From Gammaproteobacteria bacterium (lineage in GTDB: Bacteria > Pseudomonadota > Gammaproteobacteria > Thiohalomonadales > Thiohalomonadaceae), in contig JAPHSO010000148.1 of the NCBI GenBank assembly GCA_026193675.1, positions 1 to 13,940 on the forward strand: a stretch of DNA of 13,940 nucleotides, in the 5' to 3' direction. This document shows positions 1 through 7,200 of this stretch, piece by piece. The notes under the pieces were generated by a model that did not search any database, was not told where the DNA came from, and worked only from the letters and a program-made list of their open reading frames with translations. Every line of letters starts with the position of its first letter. Positions within the stretch are counted from its first letter, which is position 1. The position numbers and the translations under genes are program-made.

Positions 1-298
1 AAGCCTGCTCGGTTGCCGCCTTCTCATCAGCTTCAGGGGCAGCGGCTTGAGCATCTTCACTCACCTCCAGCGTCAGAATCAGGCTGCCTTGAGAGACCCG
101 GTCGCCAACGGCCACCTTTATCTCTTTAATGGTGCCGGCCTGCGTTGTTGGAATATCCATCGCCGCCTTGTCACTCTCCAGCACAATCAACGAATCTTCC
201 ACAGCGACGGTGTCGCCAGCAGATACCAGAACCTCAATGATCTCAATATCCTGGTAATCGCCAATATCGGGAACGGTTATATCGATAACACTACTCAT
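1..298 (-). CDS. aceF: Pyruvate dehydrogenase E2, dihydrolipoyl acetyltransferase (5' part, runs off window)
   Basis: This is the start of the E2 subunit, which accepts the acetyl group from AceE on a swinging lipoyl-lysine and transfers it to CoA in the cytoplasmic pyruvate dehydrogenase complex. About 99 residues are present. The first 75 or so form a lipoyl domain, with the lysine to be lipoylated at K44 in the motif ESDKAAMDIP. After that an Ala/Glu/Pro-rich linker begins (EDAQAAAPEADEKAA), as expected between lipoyl domains or before the subunit-binding domain. The start ATG at 298 lies 11 bases after the aceE stop, with a GGAGAG ribosome binding site just after that stop, so the two genes are co-transcribed and probably translationally coupled. 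The catalytic domain and any further lipoyl domains lie outside the window. Confidence 0.95.
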   Translation of the reverse strand, partial: MSSVIDITVPDIGDYQDIEIIEVLVSAGDTVAVEDSLIVLESDKAAMDIPTTQAGTIKEIKVAVGDRVSQGSLILTLEVSEDAQAAAPEADEKAATEQA

Positions 299-309
299 GC
301 GACTCTCCG

Positions 310-2964
310 TTAAAGTGTCATTGGATTGGGGCTTTCAGAATCGATGCCGTATTTCTCGATGGCATCGGCGACCGTCTTGTAATCACCTTCGCCATCGTCG
401 GCAAGCGCTTTGAGCGTGGCCACCACAATCGAATAGCGGTCCACTTCGAAGAATTTTCGTAGCGCTTCGCGGGTATCACTTCGACCATAGCCATCGGTTC
501 CCAACGTGGTGTAACTACGAGGGATATAGGGTCGAACCTGTTCAGCATAAAGCTGTACATAATCGGTTGCTGCGATGATCGGTCCGCTACTCTTTTCCAA
601 CAGCTGGGTCACATAGGGTTTGCGGGGCTCAGCTTCAGGATGCAGGCGATTCCAGCGATCTACATCGTCACCTTCGCGCTTAAGTTCTATAAAGCTGGTT
701 GCACTCCAGACATCTGCAGAGACCTTCCACTCGCTCTCCAGCAGCGCAGCGGCCGCTTCAACTTCACGCAAAATAGCACCACTACCCAGTAGTTGTGCCC
801 GCCTCTTCTTTTTACCGCCCCTGGAGAAGGGATAGATGCCACGGATGATTCCCTCTTCACACCCTTTGGGCATGTCGGGCTGGGGGTAGTTTTCATTGAG
901 CGTGGTGATGTAGTAGAAGATGCTCTCATCCTCTTTATACATCCGTCGCAGACCATCCTGAACAATCACCGCCAGCTCATAGGCGTAGGTGGGATCATAG
1001 GAGATACAGTTTGGAATCAGCCCTGAATGGAGGAAGCTGTTGCCATCCTGATGTTGAAGCCCTTCACCGTTAAGGGTGGTACGGCCTGCTGTGGCCCCGA
1101 TCAGGAAGCCCCGCGCCTGAATGTCTCCCGCCGCCCAGGCAAAATCGCCAATGCGCTGGAAGCCAAACATCGAATAGTAGATATAGAACGGGATCATCGG
1201 GATGCCGTGGTTGGAATAGGAGGTTGCTGCGGCCATCCATTCGGCCATTGCGCCGGCCTCATTGATCCCCTCCTGCAGAATCTGCCCCTTCTTGTCTTCG
1301 CGATACCACATCACCTTATCGTGATCTTCGGGCTCGTAAAGCTGGCCCGATGAGGAGTAGATCCCCAACTGGCGGAACATCCCCTCCATACCAAAGGTTC
1401 GCGCCTCATCGGGCACAATCGGTACGATACGTTTGCCGATTTTCTTGTCACGAGCCAGTGTCGATAGAATTCGCACGAAGGCCATGGTGGTGGATATTTC
1501 ACGGCTCTCGGTCGACTTCATGATGGCCTCAAAGGCATCAAGGTCGGGAATATCCAGCGGATCTGCCGCATCCTTGCGGGCAGGTAGGTAGCCACCTAGT
1601 ACTTTGCGTCGCTCGTGCAGGTAACGCAGCTCCTCTCCGTTGGGATCGAGTTTTAGCAGCGGGATCTGCTCGAGATCTTCATCAGAAACCGGTAGACCAA
1701 AACGGTCACGGAAACGGCGCATCTGCTCCACGCCTAACTTTTTCTGAGAGTGGGTGCTGTTTTGTCCTTCACCGGCATCTCCCATGCCATATCCTTTGAC
1801 CGATTTGGCGAGGATAACGGTTGGCCGTTCGGTCTGCTTGGCGGCCTGGGCATAGGCGGCAAAGATTTTACCCGGATCATGACCGCCACGTTCCAGTGCC
1901 CAGATATCGTCGTCGGACATATCAGAGACCAGATCGAGCAGTTCAGGATATTTTCCAAAGAAGTGCTGACGCACAAATGCGCCATCTTTTGACTTGTAAC
2001 GCTGATAGTCACCATCAAGCACCTCTTCCATGCGCTTAATCAGCAGGCCGCTCTTATCTCGAGCCAGTAATTTATCCCAGCCGGAGCCCCAGATCACCTT
2101 GACTACATTCCAGCCGGCGCCTCGGAATAGCGCCTCAAGCTCCTGAATGATCTTACCGTTACCACGCACCGGTCCATCAAGACGCTGTAGATTACAGTTA
2201 ATGACAAAGTTGAGGTTATTGAGCTTCTCGCGAGCGGCCAGGGTGATGGCACCCAGTGATTCAGGCTCATCCATCTCGCCATCACCCAGAAATGCCCAGA
2301 CCTTACGTTGGCCGATATCGGTCAGTTCTCGGTCATGCAGGTACTTCATGAAGCGCGCCTGATAGATCGCCTGAAGCGGTCCAAGGCCCATCGACACGGT
2401 GGGGAACTGCCAGAAGTCGCGCATCAGCCAGGGATGGGGGTAGGAGGAGAGCCCCTTGCCATCGACTTCGCGGCGATAGTTGAGCATCTGCTCCTCGGTG
2501 ATCCGCCCCTCAAGAAAGGCGCGCGCATAGATTCCTGGAGCAATGTGGCCCTGGAAAAAGATCAGGTCACCACCACCGGGAGCATCAGGCCCTTTGAAGA
2601 AGTGGTTAAACCCCACATCATAAAGTGTTGCTGAAGAGGCAAAACTGGCGATATGACCACCAACGCCACCGGGCAAAAGATTGGCCTTAACCACCATCGC
2701 CATCGCATTCCAGCGAATATAGGAGCGAATGCGGTTCTCAATCGCCTGATCGCCCGGAATACGCTCCTGTTGTGTCACCGGAATGGTATTTACATAGGTG
2801 GTATTGGCGCTATAGGGGAGTTCGGCTCCCGAGCGGCGCGCCACATCGATCATCTTTTCAATTAGAAATTGCGCACGTTCACTGCCCTCAAACTCAACGA
2901 CAGACTCAATAGCGTCTAACCACTCTTTGGTCTCTTGTGGATCGTGGTCTTCTTTGTGTTCCAT
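310..2964 (-). CDS. aceE: Pyruvate dehydrogenase E1 component, homodimeric type
   Basis: AceE decarboxylates pyruvate with thiamine diphosphate and passes the acetyl group to the lipoyl domain of AceF, feeding acetyl-CoA to the TCA cycle. The protein of 884 residues matches the family length (E. coli 887) and is recognisable along its whole length. The thiamine-diphosphate motif is present: GDGEMDEPES near residues 227-236, followed by the NCN segment near 256-258. Other hallmarks are SSYPHP, NLQRLDGP, IPFYIYYSMFGFQRIGD and GTDGYGRSD near the C-terminus. The reading frame is open for 21 codons upstream to 3027. I chose the ATG at 2964 because it has a GAGGG ribosome binding site at the right distance and because the family begins with this ETKEWLDAIESV segment. 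It is the first gene of an aceE-aceF operon. Confidence 0.98.
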   Translation of the reverse strand: MEHKEDHDPQETKEWLDAIESVVEFEGSERAQFLIEKMIDVARRSGAELPYSANTTYVNTIPVTQQERIPGDQAIENRIRSYIRWNAMAMVVKANLLPGGVGGHIASFASSATLYDVGFNHFFKGPDAPGGGDLIFFQGHIAPGIYARAFLEGRITEEQMLNYRREVDGKGLSSYPHPWLMRDFWQFPTVSMGLGPLQAIYQARFMKYLHDRELTDIGQRKVWAFLGDGEMDEPESLGAITLAAREKLNNLNFVINCNLQRLDGPVRGNGKIIQELEALFRGAGWNVVKVIWGSGWDKLLARDKSGLLIKRMEEVLDGDYQRYKSKDGAFVRQHFFGKYPELLDLVSDMSDDDIWALERGGHDPGKIFAAYAQAAKQTERPTVILAKSVKGYGMGDAGEGQNSTHSQKKLGVEQMRRFRDRFGLPVSDEDLEQIPLLKLDPNGEELRYLHERRKVLGGYLPARKDAADPLDIPDLDAFEAIMKSTESREISTTMAFVRILSTLARDKKIGKRIVPIVPDEARTFGMEGMFRQLGIYSSSGQLYEPEDHDKVMWYREDKKGQILQEGINEAGAMAEWMAAATSYSNHGIPMIPFYIYYSMFGFQRIGDFAWAAGDIQARGFLIGATAGRTTLNGEGLQHQDGNSFLHSGLIPNCISYDPTYAYELAVIVQDGLRRMYKEDESIFYYITTLNENYPQPDMPKGCEEGIIRGIYPFSRGGKKKRRAQLLGSGAILREVEAAAALLESEWKVSADVWSATSFIELKREGDDVDRWNRLHPEAEPRKPYVTQLLEKSSGPIIAATDYVQLYAEQVRPYIPRSYTTLGTDGYGRSDTREALRKFFEVDRYSIVVATLKALADDGEGDYKTVADAIEKYGIDSESPNPMTL

Positions 2965-3027
2965 GGTGTTCCCTCGGATTAACGGGTGATTATCAATCAA
3001 GAGGCCGCTGTTAGATGGCGTTATCAA

Positions 3028-3041
3028 GATTGTTCACAATC
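3028..3041. promoter_or_regulatory. Candidate operator upstream of aceE
   Basis: GATTGTTCACAATC is an inverted repeat with 6-base arms (GATTGT/ACAATC) around two bases, 63 bases upstream of the aceE start. The TTGT-NN-ACAA shape resembles sites of GntR/FadR-type regulators, the family of the pyruvate-sensing PdhR, but it is not the E. coli PdhR consensus. A possible minus-strand -10 box TAAAAT lies at 3058-3063, with a poor -35, which would put the repeat just downstream of the transcription start. The function is inferred. Confidence 0.35.
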
Positions 3042-3058
3042 TGTTCTATTGTCGCCTA

Positions 3059-3086
3059 TTTTAGCGGTTAGCGGGCAAGGCTAAAA
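3059..3086. terminator. Weak hairpin between methyltransferase gene and aceE
   Basis: TTTTAGC at 3059-3065 pairs perfectly with GCTAAAA at 3080-3086 across a 14-base loop. It lies 46 bases beyond the stop of the upstream methyltransferase gene. There is no clear U-run after the stem and the stem is A/T-rich, so termination activity is doubtful. The candidate aceE -10 box overlaps the left arm. Confidence 0.2.
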
Positions 3087-3132
3087 CAGGGGAGTATGTG
3101 GGGGTAATATCTGGGGGCAGAAAAAAATATTT

Positions 3133-3807
3133 CTATTGTTTTTTGCCAAGCCAGATCATGTGGCGACCACCACCATGTCTGCCTCGGGCACGGGCTCGAA
3201 TCTCATCAACCTTTAATCCGCTGTGCCGCAGACGACGACTAAAGCCGTTATCAGGGCTGATCGACCAGACTCCAAAGATGCCTCCCTGTTTGAGTGCCGT
3301 TGCGGCTGATGCCAGTCCTGCAGGACTATAGAGGGCATCATTCTCTTTACGAGTGAGTCCCTCCGGGCCGTTGTCCACATCAAGCAGGATCGCATCGTAA
3401 TGCTTAGGTTTCGAGCGAATGAGCTCAGCAACATCACCTTCATAGATGGTGACACGTGGGTCATCTAGCGGATGTTGTGCAAGTGCTGCCAGCTCTCCCC
3501 TGTTCCAGTTGACCACTGCGGGGACTAACTCTGCCACAACAACCTCTGCATCTGCTCCTAACTGTTTCAGGGCGGCAGCCAGGGTGTAACCCATCCCGAG
3601 TCCACCGATCAGTATCTTTGGTTGGGGGTGAGTGGCAACCTGCTTGCAGGCCAGTTCGGCCAGGGCATCTTCCGAGCCATGAACTCGGCTGTTCATCAGC
3701 TCAATAGGGCCGGCCTTGATAGAGAACTCATCGCCACGTCGGTAGAGACGTAGCTCACCACCCTCTCCAGGTACAGCTGCTGTATCGAGTAATTCCCAGG
3801 GTCTCAT
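3133..3807 (-). CDS. Spermidine-synthase-like SAM-dependent methyltransferase fold protein
   Basis: The 224-residue protein has a Rossmann methyltransferase fold of the spermidine synthase type. A glycine-rich SAM/dcSAM loop GGLGMGYT lies at 68-75, the acidic residue ending strand 2 is E93 (VVAELVP), and LLDVDNGPEG at 141-150 matches the place where aminopropyltransferases carry their catalytic aspartate. It is shorter than classical SpeE (about 280 residues) and lacks most of the N-terminal beta domain. It is therefore better called a spermidine-synthase-like protein of unknown substrate than SpeE. The C-terminus is very basic (RARARGRHGGGRH, 205-216). The start at 3807 has only a modest GAGAG upstream. 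It lies downstream of the DsrE gene in the same direction, but a 128-base gap with a large inverted repeat separates them, so co-transcription is not assured. Confidence 0.8.
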   Translation of the reverse strand: MRPWELLDTAAVPGEGGELRLYRRGDEFSIKAGPIELMNSRVHGSEDALAELACKQVATHPQPKILIGGLGMGYTLAAALKQLGADAEVVVAELVPAVVNWNRGELAALAQHPLDDPRVTIYEGDVAELIRSKPKHYDAILLDVDNGPEGLTRKENDALYSPAGLASAATALKQGGIFGVWSISPDNGFSRRLRHSGLKVDEIRARARGRHGGGRHMIWLGKKQ

Positions 3808-3841
3808 GCATCTCTCATGGCGCTGCGGTTAGTGCGCACGG

Positions 3842-3905
3842 CAAAATCGGATTAGTGGTCTGTTTGCAATAATTCTATCATCGTTTGTTCACCACTCCGA
3901 TTTTG
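3842..3905. repeat. Long imperfect inverted repeat, possible terminator
   Basis: CAAAATCGG at 3842-3850 pairs with CCGATTTTG at 3897-3905, and AGTGGT at 3854-3859 pairs with ACCACT at 3891-3896. This gives 15 base pairs interrupted by one three-base bulge (3851-3853), around a loop of about 31 bases. It fills most of the gap after the DsrE-family gene. The A-rich left end and T-rich right end are compatible with a bidirectional factor-independent terminator, but the long loop is atypical and the T-run is short and inside the stem. Confidence 0.45.
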
Positions 3906-3935
3906 AAGTGAGCTGCTGAGAGCCACCCTGTTGGA

Positions 3936-4505
3936 TCAGGAGATAAAATAGGCGGTGCGGGCATTGAGTGCGGTGCCATACATCGCCGCAACACCACATA
4001 CATCGACCGGTACAATCCACTCATCATCATCAAATCCCATCAGTCCGAGTGATGGGGCGCAGACCTGGAAGGTGATCTCCGATTCGACTGCGATTTCGAT
4101 CTGCTCCTCAAGCGGAGACATCTCACCCTTCATCATGTAGTTGAAGAACTTTCGACCCAGTCCGCCAAAGGCCATCTTTGAGGGTGAGAGGTCCTTGCTG
4201 CTGCCCGGCAGCATCAGGTTAATCAGCTTGTGGGTGAATTTCTTACCTTTCAGCTTGCGTCCCTTCTTGATGACGCTACAGCCCCAGAAGGTGAAAAACA
4301 TGGAGACCTCCATCCCCATTGCGGCGGCGCCGTTGGCCATCATGAAGGCGGCCATCGCTTTGTCGAAATCTCCGGAGAGCAGAATGATTGATACTTTGTT
4401 GTCGGGGACACGCTCCTTGATAGAGAGCAGTTCAGCTTCTAGTTGAGTGACGCGATCAACCAGATCGGTATTGGGAATGGTCTGTAGATCAAGTGCAGTG
4501 CTCAT
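3936..4505 (-). CDS. DsrE/DsrF-like (DsrE2-type) family protein
   Basis: The family holds sulfur-relay proteins (DsrE, TusD, DsrE2) that carry persulfide on cysteines in bacterial sulfur oxidation or tRNA thiolation. This 189-residue protein resembles the DsrE2/peroxiredoxin-like branch. A short predicted coiled coil (about 12-32) precedes a core with VSIILLSGDFDKAMAAFMMANGAAAMG (38-64), typical of the family. FFTFWGCSVIKKG (70-82) and a C-terminal VDVCGVAAMYGTAL (167-180) follow. Cysteines are C76, C149 and C170; which one carries sulfur cannot be told here. The ATG at 4505 has an AAGGAG site with ideal spacing. It is divergent from a MarR-type gene and shares a palindromic spacer with it, so it is probably the regulator's main target. 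No rhodanese or tusA gene, the usual partners, is in view. Confidence 0.85.
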   Translation of the reverse strand: MSTALDLQTIPNTDLVDRVTQLEAELLSIKERVPDNKVSIILLSGDFDKAMAAFMMANGAAAMGMEVSMFFTFWGCSVIKKGRKLKGKKFTHKLINLMLPGSSKDLSPSKMAFGGLGRKFFNYMMKGEMSPLEEQIEIAVESEITFQVCAPSLGLMGFDDDEWIVPVDVCGVAAMYGTALNARTAYFIS

Positions 4506-4567
4506 TGTTGGCTCCTTGTAGTTATTAATGTTTTCAGTAATTATTAAAATAGTGATGGAGCCAACAA
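4505..4567 (-). promoter_or_regulatory. 11-bp inverted repeat that could mask the DsrE gene ribosome binding site
   Basis: On the minus strand TTGTTGGCTCC (4567-4557) is followed after 41 bases by its exact complement GGAGCCAACAA (4515-4505). The second arm contains the GGAG of the ribosome binding site and ends on the A of the start codon. If the mRNA starts upstream of 4567, the arms could fold and block translation. A possible promoter, TTGTTG (4567-4562) with AATAAT (4545-4540) 16 bases on, would instead start the mRNA after the first arm, and the repeat would then act only as DNA. Confidence 0.45.
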
Positions 4568-4581
4568 ACCAATCAAAAGAT

Positions 4582-4602
4582 TTAGTTAGTTCGGCTAACT
4601 AA
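4582..4602. promoter_or_regulatory. Palindromic operator candidate for the MarR-type regulator
   Basis: TTAGTTAG at 4582-4589 and CTAACTAA at 4595-4602 are perfect inverted arms around a five-base centre (TTCGG). Each arm is itself a doubled TTAG/CTAA tetramer. The outer TTAG...CTAA pattern and 21-base size fit MarR/SlyA-type binding sites (SlyA prefers TTAGCAAGCTAA). It lies 33 bases upstream of the MarR-type start, in the spacer of the divergent pair, so autoregulation and control of the DsrE gene are both plausible. Confidence 0.65.
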
Positions 4603-4634
4603 CAAGGGCAAAAAGGGATAACGATAGGGGTGAG

Positions 4635-5048
4635 ATGCAGCAGCTAAATGTGAGTGACCTGCTTAGGGCGCTACAGATTGTGGAACGTAATGTTTCAGTG
4701 ACGCTGATGTACTCTGGTCTGCGTATTCCGCAGTTTCGTCTGTTAGAGCTGCTTGATGAGTGTGGTCAGGGTACGGTGACCGAGGTGAGCAACCAGCTCA
4801 ATATCACCCGTGCTACAGCCAGTGTGCAGATCAATGAGTTGATTCGGTCAGGTATTGTTGCCGTTGTTGAAAATGAATCTGATCGCCGCTCGTTTCATGT
4901 GGCGATGACTGAGTTGGGGATCAACAAACTCAACGTCGCTCGAAATGATCTGGCGGTGATGCAGCAGGAGTTGAATCGGCATTATTCGGGGGAGATGATC
5001 AGCGTTCTTAATGCCTTTGCTGCAGAGACCTTGAAAGGCAGGCACTAA
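4635..5048 (+). CDS. MarR family winged-helix transcriptional regulator
   Basis: The 137-residue protein has MarR architecture. Helices about 1-45 contribute to the dimer, and a winged helix-turn-helix follows, with GTVTEVSNQLNITRATASVQINELIRSGIV at roughly 46-75 covering the recognition helix. The wing ENESDRRSFHVAMTELG (79-95) carries the family's conserved DRR at 83-85. The C-terminal helix completes the dimer. It has one cysteine, C43, so a redox-sensing role through a single thiol is possible but unproven. The start ATG at 4635 has AGGGG four to five bases upstream. It is transcribed away from the DsrE-family gene, and the palindrome in between is its likely operator. The ligand is unknown. 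Confidence 0.88.
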   Translation: MQQLNVSDLLRALQIVERNVSVTLMYSGLRIPQFRLLELLDECGQGTVTEVSNQLNITRATASVQINELIRSGIVAVVENESDRRSFHVAMTELGINKLNVARNDLAVMQQELNRHYSGEMISVLNAFAAETLKGRH

Positions 5049-5101
5049 GTTTTTGCATTTTGAGGGGCAGCAAATCCGCTATATCCATATGAATTGGCTG
5101 A

Positions 5102-5130
5102 TTGACTGGGAAGGCAAATTAGTCGATAAG
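5102..5130 (+). promoter_or_regulatory. Candidate sigma-70 promoter of the antiporter gene
   Basis: TTGACT (5102-5107) and GATAAG (5125-5130) are spaced by exactly 17 bases, giving 5/6 and 4/6 matches to the consensus. Transcription would start near 5137, about 36 bases before the antiporter start at 5173, so the antiporter need not depend on the MarR-type gene upstream. The ribosome binding site is AGGTGA at 5157-5162. Confidence 0.45.
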
Positions 5131-5172
5131 CTGTAAGGGTGCAGACCGCATTTTATAGGTGATCGATTATCC

Positions 5173-6876
5173 ATGGTTTCAGTGTTCCTGATTGACATCA
5201 TTATTCTTCTCATTGCAGCAGTGGCCATAGTGCCGCTTTCACAGACTGTGCGGCTGGGTGCTGTCCCCGGTTTTTTGATCGCCGGAGTGGTTGTCGGTCC
5301 CTACGGTTTGGGTTTGATCAGTAATGTTTCTGAGATTGGACACTTTGCTGAGATCGGTGTGGTCTTTCTGCTCTCGGTCATCGGTATCGAACTGAAGCCT
5401 GCCCGCCTTTGGCAGATGCGGCGCACAGTCTTTGGTTTGGGCTCACTGCAGGTGCTGCTCACCGGAATTGTGCTGGGCAGTATCGGTTATGCATTTTTCG
5501 GTATGTCGGGGCGTACTGCACTTCTGGTTGGCCCAACACTGGCTCTCTCATCGACCGCATTCGTACTGAAGCTTCTTTCGGAGCAGAAGTTGCTCAGCTC
5601 TAATTATGGCCGAACCTCATTTTCAATTTTATTACTGCAAGATCTAGCGATTGTTCCATTACTGGCTCTGGTGCCATTGCTGGCGATGTCGGAGTTGAGT
5701 CTGGAAAAAGATGTGGGTCTGGCGCTGATTGAGTCGATGCTGATCCTGGTGCTGGTTATCTTTGCGGGACGTTATCTGCTGCACCCCATCTTGCATCGGG
5801 TCGCCCTTTCAGGAAACTCAGAGGTCTTTACCGCCTCGGCGGTGTTACTGGTTTTGGGTAGCGCCCTGGCCACGGAGTATGCCGGCCTGTCGATGGCGAT
5901 GGGTGCTTTCCTGGCCGGTGTTTTGATCTCAGACTCATCCTACCGGCATCAGGTTTTAGCGGAGATCCAGCCCTTTCGAGGATTGCTGCTCGGTCTCTTT
6001 TTTATATCGATGGGAATGTCCCTCGATCTCAATCTACTGTTTGATAACCCCTTCATCTCATTTGGGCTGTTGGGGCTTTTGATTGCGATCAAGGCGGCGG
6101 TGCTGTTTCCACTCGCTTTCTTGTTTGGCCTCAAACAGAAAGGGAGTCTTGCGGTCTCACTGGTGCTGGCACAGAGTGGTGAATTTGCATTGGTGCTCTT
6201 CTCACTGGCATTTCAGCATGAAATTCTCAATCAGGCGTTGTATCAGCAGCTTCTGTTAACTGTGCTGCTCAGTATGCTGGTGACACCAATCCTTGCATAT
6301 ATTGCTCAGCGTTTGGTGAGGAGCCCGATCGTAGAAAAGAGGAAAGTTAAAGATGGGGAGTGTCATGTTCATCAAAAGGTGGAGGGCGAAGAGAGTCTTA
6401 TTGTACTTGCCGGTTTTGGACGGGTCGGCCATCGGATTGGGGAGATCTTAAAACTTGCAGGCAAGCCTTTTATTGCGCTTGATTCAGATCCATCTCTGGT
6501 AGAGAGAGAGTGTCAAAAGGGGCATAACGTCTTTTATGGAGATGTCTGCAAACATGAGATTCTTAAAGCGGCAGGTGCGAGTCATGCCCAGGTGATTATT
6601 GTGACGCTTAATGATCCGGTGGCGACCAAAGAGGTGATCACCTCATTAAGAAGGCTCTATCCAGATAAAAATATCTATGCCCGAGGACATAATCTAAACC
6701 AAAGCAATGAACTACATCGGTTGGGTGCATCGGGTGTGGTCTCTGAAAATGTGGAGGCAAGCTTGGAGTTGGCGCGTATGGCGATGGAGGATGTGGGTAT
6801 CGATAGCAAAAGGCTGGAAAAACTATTAGAAAACTTCAGACAGAACTATCACGATCAGATTAACGATATGAAGTGA
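5173..6876 (+). CDS. Kef/CPA2-type monovalent cation:proton antiporter with RCK domain
   Basis: This inner-membrane protein exchanges K+ or Na+ for protons and belongs to the CPA2 family (KefB/KefC/GerN type). Residues 1-380 form about a dozen hydrophobic segments. They include PGFLIAGVVVGPYGLG (32-47), TLALSSTAFVLKLL (122-135) and LLLQDLAIVPL (153-163), where D157 is the conserved ion-binding aspartate. A linker (381-406) leads to a cytosolic RCK/TrkA-N domain with the nucleotide-binding loop GFGRVGH at 414-420 and acidic D437/D439 after strand 2. The length of 567 is slightly below E. coli KefC (620) because the extension after the RCK domain is short. Glutathione gating, known for KefB/C, cannot be assumed. 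No KefF/KefG ancillary gene is adjacent. Confidence 0.9.
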   Translation: MVSVFLIDIIILLIAAVAIVPLSQTVRLGAVPGFLIAGVVVGPYGLGLISNVSEIGHFAEIGVVFLLSVIGIELKPARLWQMRRTVFGLGSLQVLLTGIVLGSIGYAFFGMSGRTALLVGPTLALSSTAFVLKLLSEQKLLSSNYGRTSFSILLLQDLAIVPLLALVPLLAMSELSLEKDVGLALIESMLILVLVIFAGRYLLHPILHRVALSGNSEVFTASAVLLVLGSALATEYAGLSMAMGAFLAGVLISDSSYRHQVLAEIQPFRGLLLGLFFISMGMSLDLNLLFDNPFISFGLLGLLIAIKAAVLFPLAFLFGLKQKGSLAVSLVLAQSGEFALVLFSLAFQHEILNQALYQQLLLTVLLSMLVTPILAYIAQRLVRSPIVEKRKVKDGECHVHQKVEGEESLIVLAGFGRVGHRIGEILKLAGKPFIALDSDPSLVERECQKGHNVFYGDVCKHEILKAAGASHAQVIIVTLNDPVATKEVITSLRRLYPDKNIYARGHNLNQSNELHRLGASGVVSENVEASLELARMAMEDVGIDSKRLEKLLENFRQNYHDQINDMK

Positions 6877-6884
6877 TGCATTGA

Positions 6885-6916
6885 ACGGTGCTGGATCAGC
6901 TTCAATCCAGCACCGT
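6885..6916. terminator. Bidirectional terminator-like hairpin between convergent genes
   Basis: A perfect 12-bp stem (ACGGTGCTGGAT at 6885-6896 with its complement at 6905-6916) closes an eight-base loop. It starts eight bases after the antiporter stop and lies ten bases beyond the stop of the oppositely directed DUF2892 gene. Neither side has a T-run, so it may act as a weak or Rho-assisted terminator or as a 3' end stabiliser. Confidence 0.65.
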
Positions 6917-6926
6917 GAATGGTCGC

Positions 6927-7121
6927 CTAGTCGTTGTTTGAAATTCGACAGGTTTTGATGCCGAACGGCAGGTAGACAGGGCACCAGCCGATCAGTGCGG
7001 TGGCTAGCGGAATGATTCCGATATAGCCCCAGAGATTACCGCTCATGACAGCCCAACCGACCAGTGCTGCACCAACAATTAGTCGTAGTCCGCGGTCAAT
7101 TCCGCCCATATTCTTTTTCAT
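6927..7121 (-). CDS. DUF2892 (YgaP-like) inner-membrane protein
   Basis: This is a 64-residue DUF2892 protein. It shows the full signature: KKNMGGIDRGLRLIVG at 2-17, two hydrophobic helices (about 14-29 and 31-46) and the C-terminal GWCPVYLPFGIKTC (45-58), with cysteines C47 and C58. In E. coli the same module anchors the YgaP rhodanese to the membrane; here it stands alone without a rhodanese domain. Its function is not known. The ATG at 7121 has GGAG eight bases upstream. It follows the Crp/Fnr-type gene by 77 bases in the same direction and is probably the last gene of that operon, or a target of that regulator. Confidence 0.88.
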   Translation of the reverse strand: MKKNMGGIDRGLRLIVGAALVGWAVMSGNLWGYIGIIPLATALIGWCPVYLPFGIKTCRISNND

Positions 7122-7188
7122 AAGTTTCTCCAGATTTGGTTCAAGGTGGGGCGATTCTATAGCTTGTCTCCCCCGCTGTCGGTGACAA

Positions 7189-7200
7189 AGTTACATAACT
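7189..7200. promoter_or_regulatory. Small palindrome upstream of the DUF2892 gene
   Basis: AGTTACATAACT has inverted 5-base arms (AGTTA/TAACT) around CA. It overlaps the stop of the Crp/Fnr-type gene and lies 67 bases upstream of the DUF2892 start. It might be a regulator site or chance; I found no convincing promoter next to it. Confidence 0.2.

Noticed and set aside
2985..3002. FNR-like box upstream of aceE (TTGATTGATAATCA on the minus strand)
   Set aside because: The second half-site is shifted by one base from TTGAT-N4-ATCAA, so it does not meet the consensus.
2965..3027. 21-codon N-terminal extension of aceE
   Set aside because: The extra residues have no counterpart in the family, and the ATG at 2964 has a good ribosome binding site.
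3133..3807. Calling the methyltransferase-fold protein SpeE spermidine synthase
   Set aside because: It lacks most of the N-terminal domain of true spermidine synthases and no polyamine gene is nearby.
5090..5137. 15-codon open frame (MNWLIDWEGKLVDKL) before the antiporter gene
   Set aside because: It has no ribosome binding site and overlaps the candidate antiporter promoter; probably chance.
5173..6876. Calling the antiporter KefC with glutathione gating
   Set aside because: No KefF/KefG partner is adjacent and the C-terminus is shorter; only the CPA2 plus RCK class is supported.
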